Source: Alphaproteobacteria bacterium
Lineage (GTDB): Bacteria > Pseudomonadota > Alphaproteobacteria > Rickettsiales > SXRF01
Direction: 5' to 3'
DNA length: 8,487 bases
Assembly (NCBI GenBank): GCA_020050695.1
Contig: JAGVKI010000160.1
Span: 1-8,487 of the forward strand
The notes under the pieces are model-generated. The model was not told the origin of the DNA, did not search any database, and saw nothing but the letters and a program-made list of their open reading frames with translations. The position numbers were made by a program, and so were the translations under genes. This document shows positions 1 through 5,809 of the stretch, one piece after another; the first letter of the stretch is position 1; every line of letters starts with the position of its first letter.

Positions 1-456
1 AGCTTCCTCTGCAATGTCTGCGCCCTGCGCCTGCGACCAGCCAGACAAAGCGGATTGATCGCCCAGCAGGCGCATGCCAAGCACATCCAGGCGCGGATCT
101 GCGCTCAGCAGCATATCAGCAGGTGCGGAGGCTGCATTTGCTTCCCACAGCGCCGCAACCGACATGGCTTCGGGTGCAGGCTCAATCGTCACTTTGGAGC
201 GGAGTTTATAAAGCATCAAACGCTGACGAAGCTGCGCGATACGCGATGCATCGCTATCAAGCCAGTATTTGTCCTGCCAACGGATAATGAAAAAATCATG
301 CAGGAACTTGCCCTGCGGTGAAAGCAGCGCAGCATATTGCATCTGTCCTGGCGCAAGCTGGCTGACATCATTGGTAACCAGTCCCTGCAGGAAGCTAACC
401 GTATCTTCCCCGGTAAGCACAAGCAGGCGGCGGCTTGTAAGTAAGGCGTATTTCAT
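1..456 (-). CDS. ygfZ: YgfZ/IBA57-type folate-binding protein, N-terminal part
   Basis: This reading frame stays open from an ATG at 456-454 to the left edge of the window, giving 152 codons with no stop, so the gene is partial at its 3' end. The protein begins MKYALLTSRRLLVLTGED and then has FLQGLVTNDV, the N-terminal signature of the YgfZ/GcvT-like tetrahydrofolate-binding family. It also shows the family's LSPQGKFLHDFFI strand and an LYKLRSKVTI segment near residues 78-87. Family members (bacterial YgfZ, mitochondrial IBA57) act in the cytoplasm in assembly or repair of certain iron-sulfur enzymes. The diagnostic KGCYxGQE-type cysteine motif lies in the C-terminal half and is outside the window, so it could not be checked. 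The start has only a weak upstream AGGA, about 15 bases away. It lies 49 bases downstream of the lipoprotein gene on the same strand, with no hairpin between them, so co-transcription is likely. Confidence 0.9.
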   Translation of the reverse strand, partial: MKYALLTSRRLLVLTGEDTVSFLQGLVTNDVSQLAPGQMQYAALLSPQGKFLHDFFIIRWQDKYWLDSDASRIAQLRQRLMLYKLRSKVTIEPAPEAMSVAALWEANAASAPADMLLSADPRLDVLGMRLLGDQSALSGWSQAQGADIAEEA

Positions 457-505
457 ATGCTAACTATATAATCCTGATCCGCCGGGTGTAAAGATGCACG
501 CCCAA

Positions 506-1261
506 TTAATAAGGCATATTTTGGCGCAGCGTACCTTCCAGCTTATCGAGTTTAGCCGAAAGCGCATTGGCCTGCGCTTCGTTTTCTTCGCGACGAGCGG
601 CCTTAGCCAGCAAGCGTTTTGCCGTATCTGCACACAGATACGCTGCATCCTTTTCCTTACGCTGCATAAAGAACTCAAGCAGTTCTATCTGCATGCGCGC
701 CTCATCGAGCGATGCCAGCTTGGTCGCGCCGGCCAGCATTTCATCCTGCTCAGCGCTCAGGATCGTTTGCAGCTGTTTGGCATCATGGCGTGTCAGTTTT
801 GCTTTAGGGCCTGGTTTTACAGCTACAGAAAGCACTTTGATTTCAGACAGCGTCGCCTTGTAGCTATTCATGCGCTTTGTAAGCTTCGAAAGCGAGGCGG
901 TATCCTGACCTTGCGAGCCAGTATATACCATGACCTTTTCCGTGCTGCCGCCGTTTTGCAGCGTATAGTCCATGACCACCAGCTTGAGCACCGTTGGTTT
1001 GCTTCGCTTTACGGCGGAATAGGACTCTATGACTTTAAGGTCGCTTGCCACTTCCTTGGCTGTTCCGCCATTTTCCAGCACCAATAGAGCCTGGGAAAGG
1101 CTGAAGATATAGGCAGGTGCATCATAGGATTTCTGCTGCACCTGCTGCTCTACAGGCTCTTGAGGCGGCGGGGCAAACCACTGCGAACATGAACATAGCG
1201 CAACGGCAGAAACAAGCACCAGACTATTGCGAACATATAATGTATAGGGCCTTAAAGACAT
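506..1261 (-). CDS. Putative lipoprotein of unknown function with C-terminal coiled coil
   Basis: The predicted protein has 251 residues. It starts with a basic N-terminus (R4, R11) and a hydrophobic stretch (residues 13-22), followed by the lipobox L22-C23-S24-C25. This predicts lipidation on C25 after signal peptidase II cleavage and attachment to an envelope membrane. After the cysteine comes a short Pro/Gln-rich linker (APPPQEPVEQQ), then a mixed domain at about residues 45-165. Last is a long Ala/Glu/Lys-rich helical region (about 165-245) that looks like a coiled coil. An AGAGGT ribosome site lies about 6 bases before the ATG and supports this start. I do not recognise the family. Its gene is first in a minus-strand pair with ygfZ and is divergent from the sensor kinase, sharing an AT-rich promoter region. 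A structural or assembly role at the envelope is possible but not shown. Long plus-strand frames over the same DNA are shadows. Confidence 0.8.
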   Translation of the reverse strand: MSLRPYTLYVRNSLVLVSAVALCSCSQWFAPPPQEPVEQQVQQKSYDAPAYIFSLSQALLVLENGGTAKEVASDLKVIESYSAVKRSKPTVLKLVVMDYTLQNGGSTEKVMVYTGSQGQDTASLSKLTKRMNSYKATLSEIKVLSVAVKPGPKAKLTRHDAKQLQTILSAEQDEMLAGATKLASLDEARMQIELLEFFMQRKEKDAAYLCADTAKRLLAKAARREENEAQANALSAKLDKLEGTLRQNMPY

Positions 1262-1314
1262 GGTAAACCTCTGAATTTGATAAATAGTCAGGCTATGTTA
1301 CGCAAAGCGAAATA

Positions 1315-1320
1315 TATAAT
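1315..1320 (+). promoter_or_regulatory. Candidate -10 box for the sensor-kinase operon
   Basis: A perfect TATAAT lies about 71 bases upstream of the chosen ATG (1391), in the AT-rich divergent region. At a 17-base spacing the -35 position (1292-1297, GCTATG) matches poorly, so the promoter is probably weak or needs an activator. The box abuts the left arm of the palindrome at 1318-1338. Because the region is AT-rich, a chance match is possible. Confidence 0.4.
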
Positions 1321-1338
1321 CCATTATATATATGGATT
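1318..1338. repeat. Palindrome in the divergent promoter region, candidate operator
   Basis: The arms AATCCAT (1318-1324) and ATGGATT (1332-1338) are perfect inverted repeats of 7 bp around a 7-base TATATAT spacer, centred on 1328. The centre-to-centre distance of 14 bp and the overlap with two divergent TATAAT boxes fit the binding site of a dimeric repressor or regulator acting on both the lipoprotein and the kinase units. The regulator is not identifiable from the sequence. Confidence 0.45.
1323..1328 (-). promoter_or_regulatory. Candidate -10 box for the lipoprotein-ygfZ unit
   Basis: On the minus strand these six bases read TATAAT, about 62 bases upstream of the lipoprotein ATG. They lie inside the same palindrome that touches the plus-strand -10 box. 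The matching -35 position (1346-1351, AACCCG on the minus strand) is poor. With the plus-strand box it would form a back-to-back divergent promoter. Confidence 0.35.
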
Positions 1339-1390
1339 CCTTATACGGGTTCCATGATAATTATTAATGTGCATTGAAGGTATAACATTA

Positions 1391-3439
1391 ATGAATATCG
1401 TAACAAATAGTATTTCGGAACCATCCAATACCATTCCAGACCGCAAACGCGATCTGGTTATCACCTGTATTGAGGATCATCCCAAGGCCATTTTGTTATT
1501 GCTTGCTGCCTATAAGCGGGCGCAGGAAATCAACGGGCGCTGGCGAGTGGTCTTTATTGAGACAGCTGACCATAACAAGGGCACATACGAGCAATGGAAT
1601 GAACATCGCCTGCGCCTTTTGACCCGTGCCAAGCAGATGGGCGCCGAAACGGAACATGTGGAAGCGCTCAGTATTACTCAGGGGCTTAGCCAGTTATTAG
1701 AACGCGAAGCAGGCAATGTTGCGCATATCATTTTAGGGAAAATAGAAGCGGAAGATACGCTATCGCGCCTTCGCAAGCTTCCCTGGCTAAAACTGATTGA
1801 TATTGCAAGCGCCCATGCCAAGCTTGAAATTATACCGCTGACCGGCCAGTTCCGCCAACCACTCAAAGACCGTTTGCTCAGTCGCCTGCGCGAAGTAGAG
1901 CCAAGGCATATTATTTACGCTGTGGCAGGCGTAGCGGTTCCATGCCTGCTTACAATGCTGCTGAAATCGACATTGTCACCGGCGCTGTTTCGCATCAACG
2001 AGCAGAATATCAGTATCCTGTTTATTATTTCCTGCGCATTTATCGCAGGACGCTACGGGCTGATACCGGGGCTGGTTACGGCCATTGCAGGCTTCTTTGT
2101 ACAGAATTACTATTTTACCGTGCCGTATAACTCTATCAAGTTGAACAGCATCACTGACCTGTTCAGCATGGGATTGTTTCTTACCGCCGCGCTGGTTCTG
2201 GCACTGTTCACCAGCCATATGCGCGAATATGTAAAACGTATTACCAAGCGTGAAATGCGCACCGAGATGCTTTTCATGCTATACCGCCTGACATCGGAAG
2301 CGTTTTCACGCCAGCAGGCTATTGAAACCTTGCAGCAGAACCTGGAGCGCATGCTTAGCGCAGATATTGCCTTTTTCATGCCAACGGCGCTTAATCCCAA
2401 AGTGCTGGAAATCTCCAGCCCGGCAGGCTTGGAACTGTCGGAAAATGATAAAAATGCCCTGTCTATCTGCTGGTCGGACATGAAAAGCACCGGCGCGGCA
2501 TCGCCCTATAACCCCGGCACCTCATGGCGCTTTGAACCGATGATTTCGACCAATGGTGAAATTGGCGTACTGGGTGTAAGGCCTTATTCATACGGGCAGC
2601 TGGATGCATGGTTCGGACGCATGCTTTCTGCTACCGCAGATCAGACCGCGGCCATATTGTCGCATATCGAACTTGAACGCTCGATGGAAGAATCGCGGAT
2701 CAGCGAAGAACGTGAAAAGCTTCGTGTAATGCTGCTTTCAAGCGTGAGCCATGATTTGAAGACCCCGCTGGCGTCCATCATCGGCGCACTCAGCGCCCAT
2801 CTGACACTGGGCGACAAACTGAAACCGGAAAAGCATACCGAACTGATCGAAGGATCGCTTGAAGAAGCACGACGCCTTGATAGTTTTATTACCAATATCC
2901 TTGATATGACGCGCCTGGAAACCGGCAATATCAAGTTCAAGCAGGAATGGTGCGGCCTGAAGCATTTTATGGATGACCTGAGCAAGCGCATGTCACACCG
3001 CCTTAAGAACAGGCAGCTGCGCATAGAAATGCCGCGTAACCAGATCGATGTGTATATGGACGTTATCATGACCGGGCAGGTGGTACAGAACCTGCTGGAT
3101 AACGCCTGCAAATACACACAGCAAGGTACACCCATTGAGGTGATCTGGAATACCGATCACGACAACGGCATTACCTGCAGTATCCGCGATCATGGCGATG
3201 GCGTTCCTGAAAGCCAGTTCAGCCATATTTTCGATAAGTTTGCGCGCCTGCATAAAAAAGATTCTCAAACAGCAGGCACCGGGCTTGGCCTTGCCATTGC
3301 CAAAACGGTTATGGAGTCTCAGGGAGGCTGGATCACAGTAGAAAACCACCCGCAAGGAGGCGCCATGTTTACGTTCTTTCTGCCACGTTGGCGTCAGGCA
3401 GAACAAATAGAACAGGAGAAGTCATATGCCGCTCACTAA
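1391..3439 (+). CDS. KdpD-like membrane sensor histidine kinase lacking the N-terminal ATP-binding domain
   Basis: The product is 682 residues. I chose the ATG at 1391 because GAAGG (1376-1380) lies 10 bases upstream; an in-frame ATG at 1367 would add eight residues and lacks a ribosome site. Order of domains: a USP-like cytoplasmic domain at about 20-150; four hydrophobic segments at about 174-276 resembling the DUF4118 membrane module of KdpD; a GAF-like region at about 295-430; a HisKA dimerisation helix with phospho-acceptor H454 in SVSHDLKTPL; and an HATPase domain with N571 in the N box (LLDNACKY), G1 motif DHGDG (600-604) and G2 motif GTGLGLA (629-635). Classical KdpD has about 900 residues with an N-terminal Walker-A domain. 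That domain is absent here, and no remnant lies upstream. The gene overlaps the following receiver gene by 14 bases, indicating coupled translation. The kinase should autophosphorylate and pass phosphate to a receiver; its stimulus (K+, turgor or other) is unknown. Confidence 0.9.
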   Translation: MNIVTNSISEPSNTIPDRKRDLVITCIEDHPKAILLLLAAYKRAQEINGRWRVVFIETADHNKGTYEQWNEHRLRLLTRAKQMGAETEHVEALSITQGLSQLLEREAGNVAHIILGKIEAEDTLSRLRKLPWLKLIDIASAHAKLEIIPLTGQFRQPLKDRLLSRLREVEPRHIIYAVAGVAVPCLLTMLLKSTLSPALFRINEQNISILFIISCAFIAGRYGLIPGLVTAIAGFFVQNYYFTVPYNSIKLNSITDLFSMGLFLTAALVLALFTSHMREYVKRITKREMRTEMLFMLYRLTSEAFSRQQAIETLQQNLERMLSADIAFFMPTALNPKVLEISSPAGLELSENDKNALSICWSDMKSTGAASPYNPGTSWRFEPMISTNGEIGVLGVRPYSYGQLDAWFGRMLSATADQTAAILSHIELERSMEESRISEEREKLRVMLLSSVSHDLKTPLASIIGALSAHLTLGDKLKPEKHTELIEGSLEEARRLDSFITNILDMTRLETGNIKFKQEWCGLKHFMDDLSKRMSHRLKNRQLRIEMPRNQIDVYMDVIMTGQVVQNLLDNACKYTQQGTPIEVIWNTDHDNGITCSIRDHGDGVPESQFSHIFDKFARLHKKDSQTAGTGLGLAIAKTVMESQGGWITVENHPQGGAMFTFFLPRWRQAEQIEQEKSYAAH

Positions 3440-3809
3440 CAGACATATCGTCGCTATCGACGACACGCATTCCATTCTCAATTTCCTGCGCATTACACTG
3501 GAAGCAGTAGGTGCGCGCTTTGACGGCATGGCAACCGCCTCGGGCGGGCTTGCGCTATGCGAAAGCGATAAACCTGATCTTATAGTGCTCGATCTGGGGC
3601 TACCGGATAAAGAAGGGTTCGATATACTGCCGCGCCTGAAGCGCATTTCGCGCAATGGCAATATTCCGGTGATTGTGCTTACCGTGCGCAACACCACAGA
3701 AGACAGGGAAAAAGCAGCCTTACTGGGTGCTGACGCCTATATCACCAAACCATTCGAGATCAACTCACTGCTCGATATGATTTACGATAAGCTATCCGTT
3801 CCTCACTGA
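3426..3809 (+). CDS. Single-domain response regulator (stand-alone receiver)
   Basis: The 127 residues form one receiver domain and nothing else. The acidic pair is D12-D13, the phospho-acceptor D56 sits in VLDLGLPD, the switch threonine is T86 and the conserved lysine K108 lies in ITKPF. No DNA-binding or enzymatic output domain follows; the protein ends about 17 residues after the KPF motif. The start at 3426 is supported by AGGAG 7 bases upstream, inside the 3' end of the kinase gene, whose stop lies at 3437-3439. It is therefore very probably the direct partner of that kinase. The LDLGLPD and ADAYITKPF strings resemble those of the KdpE-like regulator nearby (4981-5676), so it may derive from a KdpE-type receiver (inference). 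Possible roles are a phosphate sink, a relay intermediate or a protein-interaction regulator. A hairpin terminator follows. Confidence 0.9.
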   Translation: MPLTNRHIVAIDDTHSILNFLRITLEAVGARFDGMATASGGLALCESDKPDLIVLDLGLPDKEGFDILPRLKRISRNGNIPVIVLTVRNTTEDREKAALLGADAYITKPFEINSLLDMIYDKLSVPH

Positions 3810-3835
3810 TTACTTATATTTTATCCTTTATTAGA

Positions 3836-3864
3836 TAAGGCCGTAGCTAGAACCTACGGCCTTA
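3836..3864 (+). terminator. Hairpin terminator after the kinase-receiver operon
   Basis: A perfect 11-bp stem (TAAGGCCGTAG / CTACGGCCTTA) closes a 7-base loop, starting 27 bases after the receiver stop. The following CTTATTTAT is T-rich but not a clean T run, so termination may be partial. The stem is symmetrical and could also act on minus-strand transcripts. Confidence 0.7.
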
Positions 3865-3878
3865 CTTATTTATACCAC

Positions 3879-3900
3879 TGAAAAATAGCATTATTTTTCA
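3879..3900. repeat. AT-rich hairpin upstream of the stress operon
   Basis: TGAAAAATA and TATTTTTCA form a perfect 9-bp inverted repeat around the tetraloop GCAT. It lies 15 bases after the first hairpin and 124 bases before the CsbD-like gene. It could be a second, back-up terminator, since T-rich sequence lies in its descending arm, or an operator. The function is not determined. Confidence 0.4.
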
Positions 3901-3917
3901 TTATGCAATCCTTATGC
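3901..3917 (+). promoter_or_regulatory. Tandem TTATGC direct repeat, candidate response-regulator site
   Basis: TTATGC occurs at 3901-3906 and again at 3912-3917, so the copies start 11 bp apart, one helical turn. OmpR/PhoB/KdpE-family regulators commonly bind tandem half-sites with this spacing. It lies about 108 bases before the CsbD-like start. No convincing -35/-10 pair was found downstream, the best being TTTAGA (3943-3948) with TATTTA (3966-3971). The half-site is short, so chance is a real alternative. Confidence 0.3.
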
Positions 3918-4024
3918 TTTGCACATCCCTCAATATGGAAAGTTTAGACCCTAACGCCTAACCTTTATTTATACACTGATACATCCGAGATGGATGAGGT
4001 GACACAAGCATAAGGAGAACAGGC

Positions 4025-4288
4025 ATGGCATCGTATAGCGCCCAGCGTAGTGAGATGAAGCAGAATGAAGTTACCGTCACTCATCACACAGTCATTTCAT
4101 GTGACTGGCATGCCCTGACATCCCAATTGATGTCGCAATGGCATGATCTGACCCAGGAAGAACTGGAACGCACCTGCCACAATCGCAGGGCCATTGCGAA
4201 ACTTATTGAACGCAAGGAAGGTATTGCGGCCCCGCTGGTAGAAAACTACCTGCGCAATCTGGAACGCACCCTTCCTTTATTCGAATAA
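4025..4288 (+). CDS. CsbD-family stress-response protein
   Basis: This is a small soluble protein of 87 residues with no signal peptide. Residues 28-80 match the CsbD/YjbJ pattern. W28 starts the first helix, and a second tryptophan W39 is followed by D41-L42-T43 and EEL, which parallels the family's WGKLTDDDL. A basic stretch with RRAIAKLIERKEGI then parallels the RDQLxGxIQERYGx segment, and the protein ends in an amphipathic helix. Residues 1-25 are an extra, probably disordered tail. The start is well supported by AAGGAG at 4012-4017, 7 bases before the ATG. CsbD-family proteins are abundant under general or osmotic stress, but their biochemical role is unknown. It is first in a three-gene operon, 29 bases before an OsmB-like lipoprotein gene, which strengthens a stress assignment. 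The family call rests on motif spacing, since the identity is low. Confidence 0.7.
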   Translation: MASYSAQRSEMKQNEVTVTHHTVISCDWHALTSQLMSQWHDLTQEELERTCHNRRAIAKLIERKEGIAAPLVENYLRNLERTLPLFE

Positions 4289-4317
4289 TTATTTTTTAAA
4301 CTACTGACGGAGTCACT

Positions 4318-4566
4318 ATGAAGAACAGTTATGTTTCCAAATCGGCACTGCTTGTTATCAGCAGCATGTGTTTGTTATCCGCTTGCGGTGATACCACCGG
4401 CCAGCGCGCCTTATCAGGCGGCGCTATCGGTGCAGGTATCGGCACGGTAGGCGGTGCAATTCTCGCTGCCGATCCGGTAACAGGCGCTGTACTTGGCGCT
4501 GCGGCAGGCGCTCTCACAGGTGCAGCCACCAGTAAGAATGAAGTCAATTTTGGCGATATTAAATAA
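4318..4566 (+). CDS. OsmB-like glycine-zipper lipoprotein
   Basis: The 82-residue protein has a signal peptide (K2, K8, hydrophobic 10-20) ending in the lipobox L20-S21-A22-C23, so the mature protein is a lipoprotein of about 60 residues. Residues 34-70 are a glycine zipper in which Gly recurs every four residues or so (GGAIGAGIGTVGG, then GAVLGAAAGALTG). Two helices of this kind, split by the D52-P53 turn, typically pack as a membrane-inserted hairpin. This layout is that of OsmB and related YMGG-like zipper lipoproteins, which are induced by osmotic stress in enterobacteria. CGGAG lies 5 bases before the ATG. It is the middle gene of the operon, with a 27-base gap to the next glycine-zipper gene. 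The exact function in the envelope is unknown. Confidence 0.8.
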   Translation: MKNSYVSKSALLVISSMCLLSACGDTTGQRALSGGAIGAGIGTVGGAILAADPVTGAVLGAAAGALTGAATSKNEVNFGDIK

Positions 4567-4593
4567 CCCATCATTCATGCAGGGAAGATTGAT

Positions 4594-4977
4594 ATGACAA
4601 AACGTAATCATATGAGCATCTGGCAGAAGTTCTTTGTAGGCTTTACCGCCGTGGCTTTACTGATGGCCGGAACGGTAGCGCTGGCCTCTTACGTGACACA
4701 AACCGAGATGCAGGAAGCACAGATTCATTCACAACCAGTAAAGCAGGTACGCAAGCAGCCTGCAGCACAGCCGCAGCACCAGCAAATGGCTGCAGCACAG
4801 CCAGCGTGCGATGACAGCAATATCGTAGGCATACTGGCCGGTGGTGCCGTCGGCGGCATACTGGGTAACCAGGTAGGTAAAGGAAGCGGGAATACGGCTG
4901 CTACTATCGGCGGCGCACTTGGTGGTGCGTATGTAGGCGGCAAATATATACCAACGCGTGGTGCAACCTGCCGCTAA
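4594..4977 (+). CDS. Glycine-zipper 2TM domain protein, 17-kDa surface-antigen-like
   Basis: The protein has 127 residues. Residues 11-32 are a hydrophobic signal or anchor segment ending in ALAS, a plausible signal peptidase I site; there is no lipobox cysteine, unlike Rickettsia 17-kDa antigens. A flexible Gln/Pro/Ala-rich linker (about 40-70) follows. Residues 79-116 carry the glycine-zipper module (GGAVGGILGNQVGKGSGN, then GGALGGAYVGG), the pattern of the Rick_17kDa_Anti / glycine-zipper 2TM family. Two cysteines, C72 and C126, flank the zipper and could form a disulfide in the periplasm (inference). AGGGAAG at 4581-4587 supports the start. As the last gene of the CsbD/OsmB-like operon it probably serves the envelope during stress. 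Its stop is only three bases from the stop of the convergent kdpE-like gene. Confidence 0.8.
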   Translation: MTKRNHMSIWQKFFVGFTAVALLMAGTVALASYVTQTEMQEAQIHSQPVKQVRKQPAAQPQHQQMAAAQPACDDSNIVGILAGGAVGGILGNQVGKGSGNTAATIGGALGGAYVGGKYIPTRGATCR

Positions 4978-4980
4978 TCA

Positions 4981-5676
4981 CTATTCCAGGACTTCCATCC
5001 TGTAACCAATACCCGGCGCTGTGACGATAATGGACTCCAGCGCCGGTATTTTTTCCAGCTTCTCGCGTATCTGGCCGATGAACACACGCAGGTATTGCGT
5101 GTTTTCTACATACACGCCGCCCCATACTTCTTTGAGAATCTGTTTATGGGTAAGCATCTTGCCGCGATTCACAATAAAATAACGCAGCAATTCATATTCC
5201 TTTGGGGTAAAAGCAACCTTCTCGCCATCAAGATAGATTTCATGACGCACAATATCCATACGCAGCGGGCCATTGACCAGTTCAGGCTCTCCTGCCTCGC
5301 GAACCGCGGCTTTACGTAAATTGGCATTCAGGCGCGCCAGCAATACTTCCGTGCTGAAAGGCTTGGTAATATAGTCATCCGCGCCCAGGTTCAATGCAGC
5401 GACAATTTCATCATCGTTACTGCGCACACTCAGTATCACAATCGGCGTCTGCGACCATTCACGCACCGAGGCGATCACTTCCTTGCCATCAATATCGGGC
5501 AGGCCCAGATCAAGTAAAATAAGATCCGGTTTAATGGACGCAGCCATGCGAATGCCCTGCTTGCCACAATCACTGTCTACTGCTTTGTAGTCGGCAGCAT
5601 CCAGTACAATCGTCAGCATCTTTCTGATCTGCGCATCGTCTTCAACAATCAGTACCGTGCTTTTTTTCTCGTGCAT
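4981..5676 (-). CDS. kdpE: KdpE-like OmpR-family response regulator
   Basis: The 231-residue protein has a receiver domain (about 6-122) with acidic residues D13-D14, phospho-acceptor D56 in LLDLGLPD, switch residue S83 and K105 in ITKPF. A winged-helix DNA-binding domain (about 135-230) follows, showing FTPKEYELLRYF, KMLTHKQILKEVWG and the recognition-helix region YLRVFIGQIREKLE, ending in TAPGIGYRM. The YLRVFIGQ string and the length are those of KdpE rather than other OmpR-type regulators. AAGGG at 5687-5691, 10 bases upstream, is the best ribosome site. It should bind DNA as a dimer when phosphorylated by a KdpD-type kinase. The only kinase in the window is the short KdpD-like one, which sits in a separate operon on the other strand with its own receiver. 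No kdpFABC genes are visible, so its targets may differ from classical Kdp. Confidence 0.88.
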   Translation of the reverse strand: MHEKKSTVLIVEDDAQIRKMLTIVLDAADYKAVDSDCGKQGIRMAASIKPDLILLDLGLPDIDGKEVIASVREWSQTPIVILSVRSNDDEIVAALNLGADDYITKPFSTEVLLARLNANLRKAAVREAGEPELVNGPLRMDIVRHEIYLDGEKVAFTPKEYELLRYFIVNRGKMLTHKQILKEVWGGVYVENTQYLRVFIGQIREKLEKIPALESIIVTAPGIGYRMEVLE

Positions 5677-5771
5677 GCCTTTATAACCCTTATGTATCGT
5701 GCTGCTAGCCTACTAACAGTAAACGTGATTTTTAGCAAGAAAACGGCTTTAATTAAATCTAAACCTGTGCA

Positions 5772-5789
5772 TGATATACCTGCATATCA
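5772..5789. promoter_or_regulatory. Inverted repeat before the His-rich gene, candidate operator
   Basis: TGATAT and ATATCA are perfect 6-bp inverted arms around ACCTGC. The site ends 9 bases before the AGGAGG ribosome site (5799-5804) of the His-rich gene, where a repressor could block transcription. A metal-responsive Fur/Zur-type regulator would fit the gene's likely role, but the sequence does not match a consensus I can confirm. Confidence 0.3.
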
Positions 5790-5809
5790 AATAGTTTCAG
5801 GAGGATAGA

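Noticed and set aside
494..1087. Plus-strand open frame of 197 codons opposite the first lipoprotein gene
   Set aside because: The minus-strand gene has a lipobox, ribosome site and promoter context. The plus frame has no ribosome site or recognisable motif.
1367..1390. Earlier in-frame ATG for the sensor kinase
   Set aside because: No ribosome site precedes it, while GAAGG is correctly placed for the ATG at 1391.
3977..4000. CATCC-GAGAT-GGATG small inverted repeat before the CsbD-like gene
   Set aside because: The arms are only 5 bp, so it is easily due to chance and supports no specific call.
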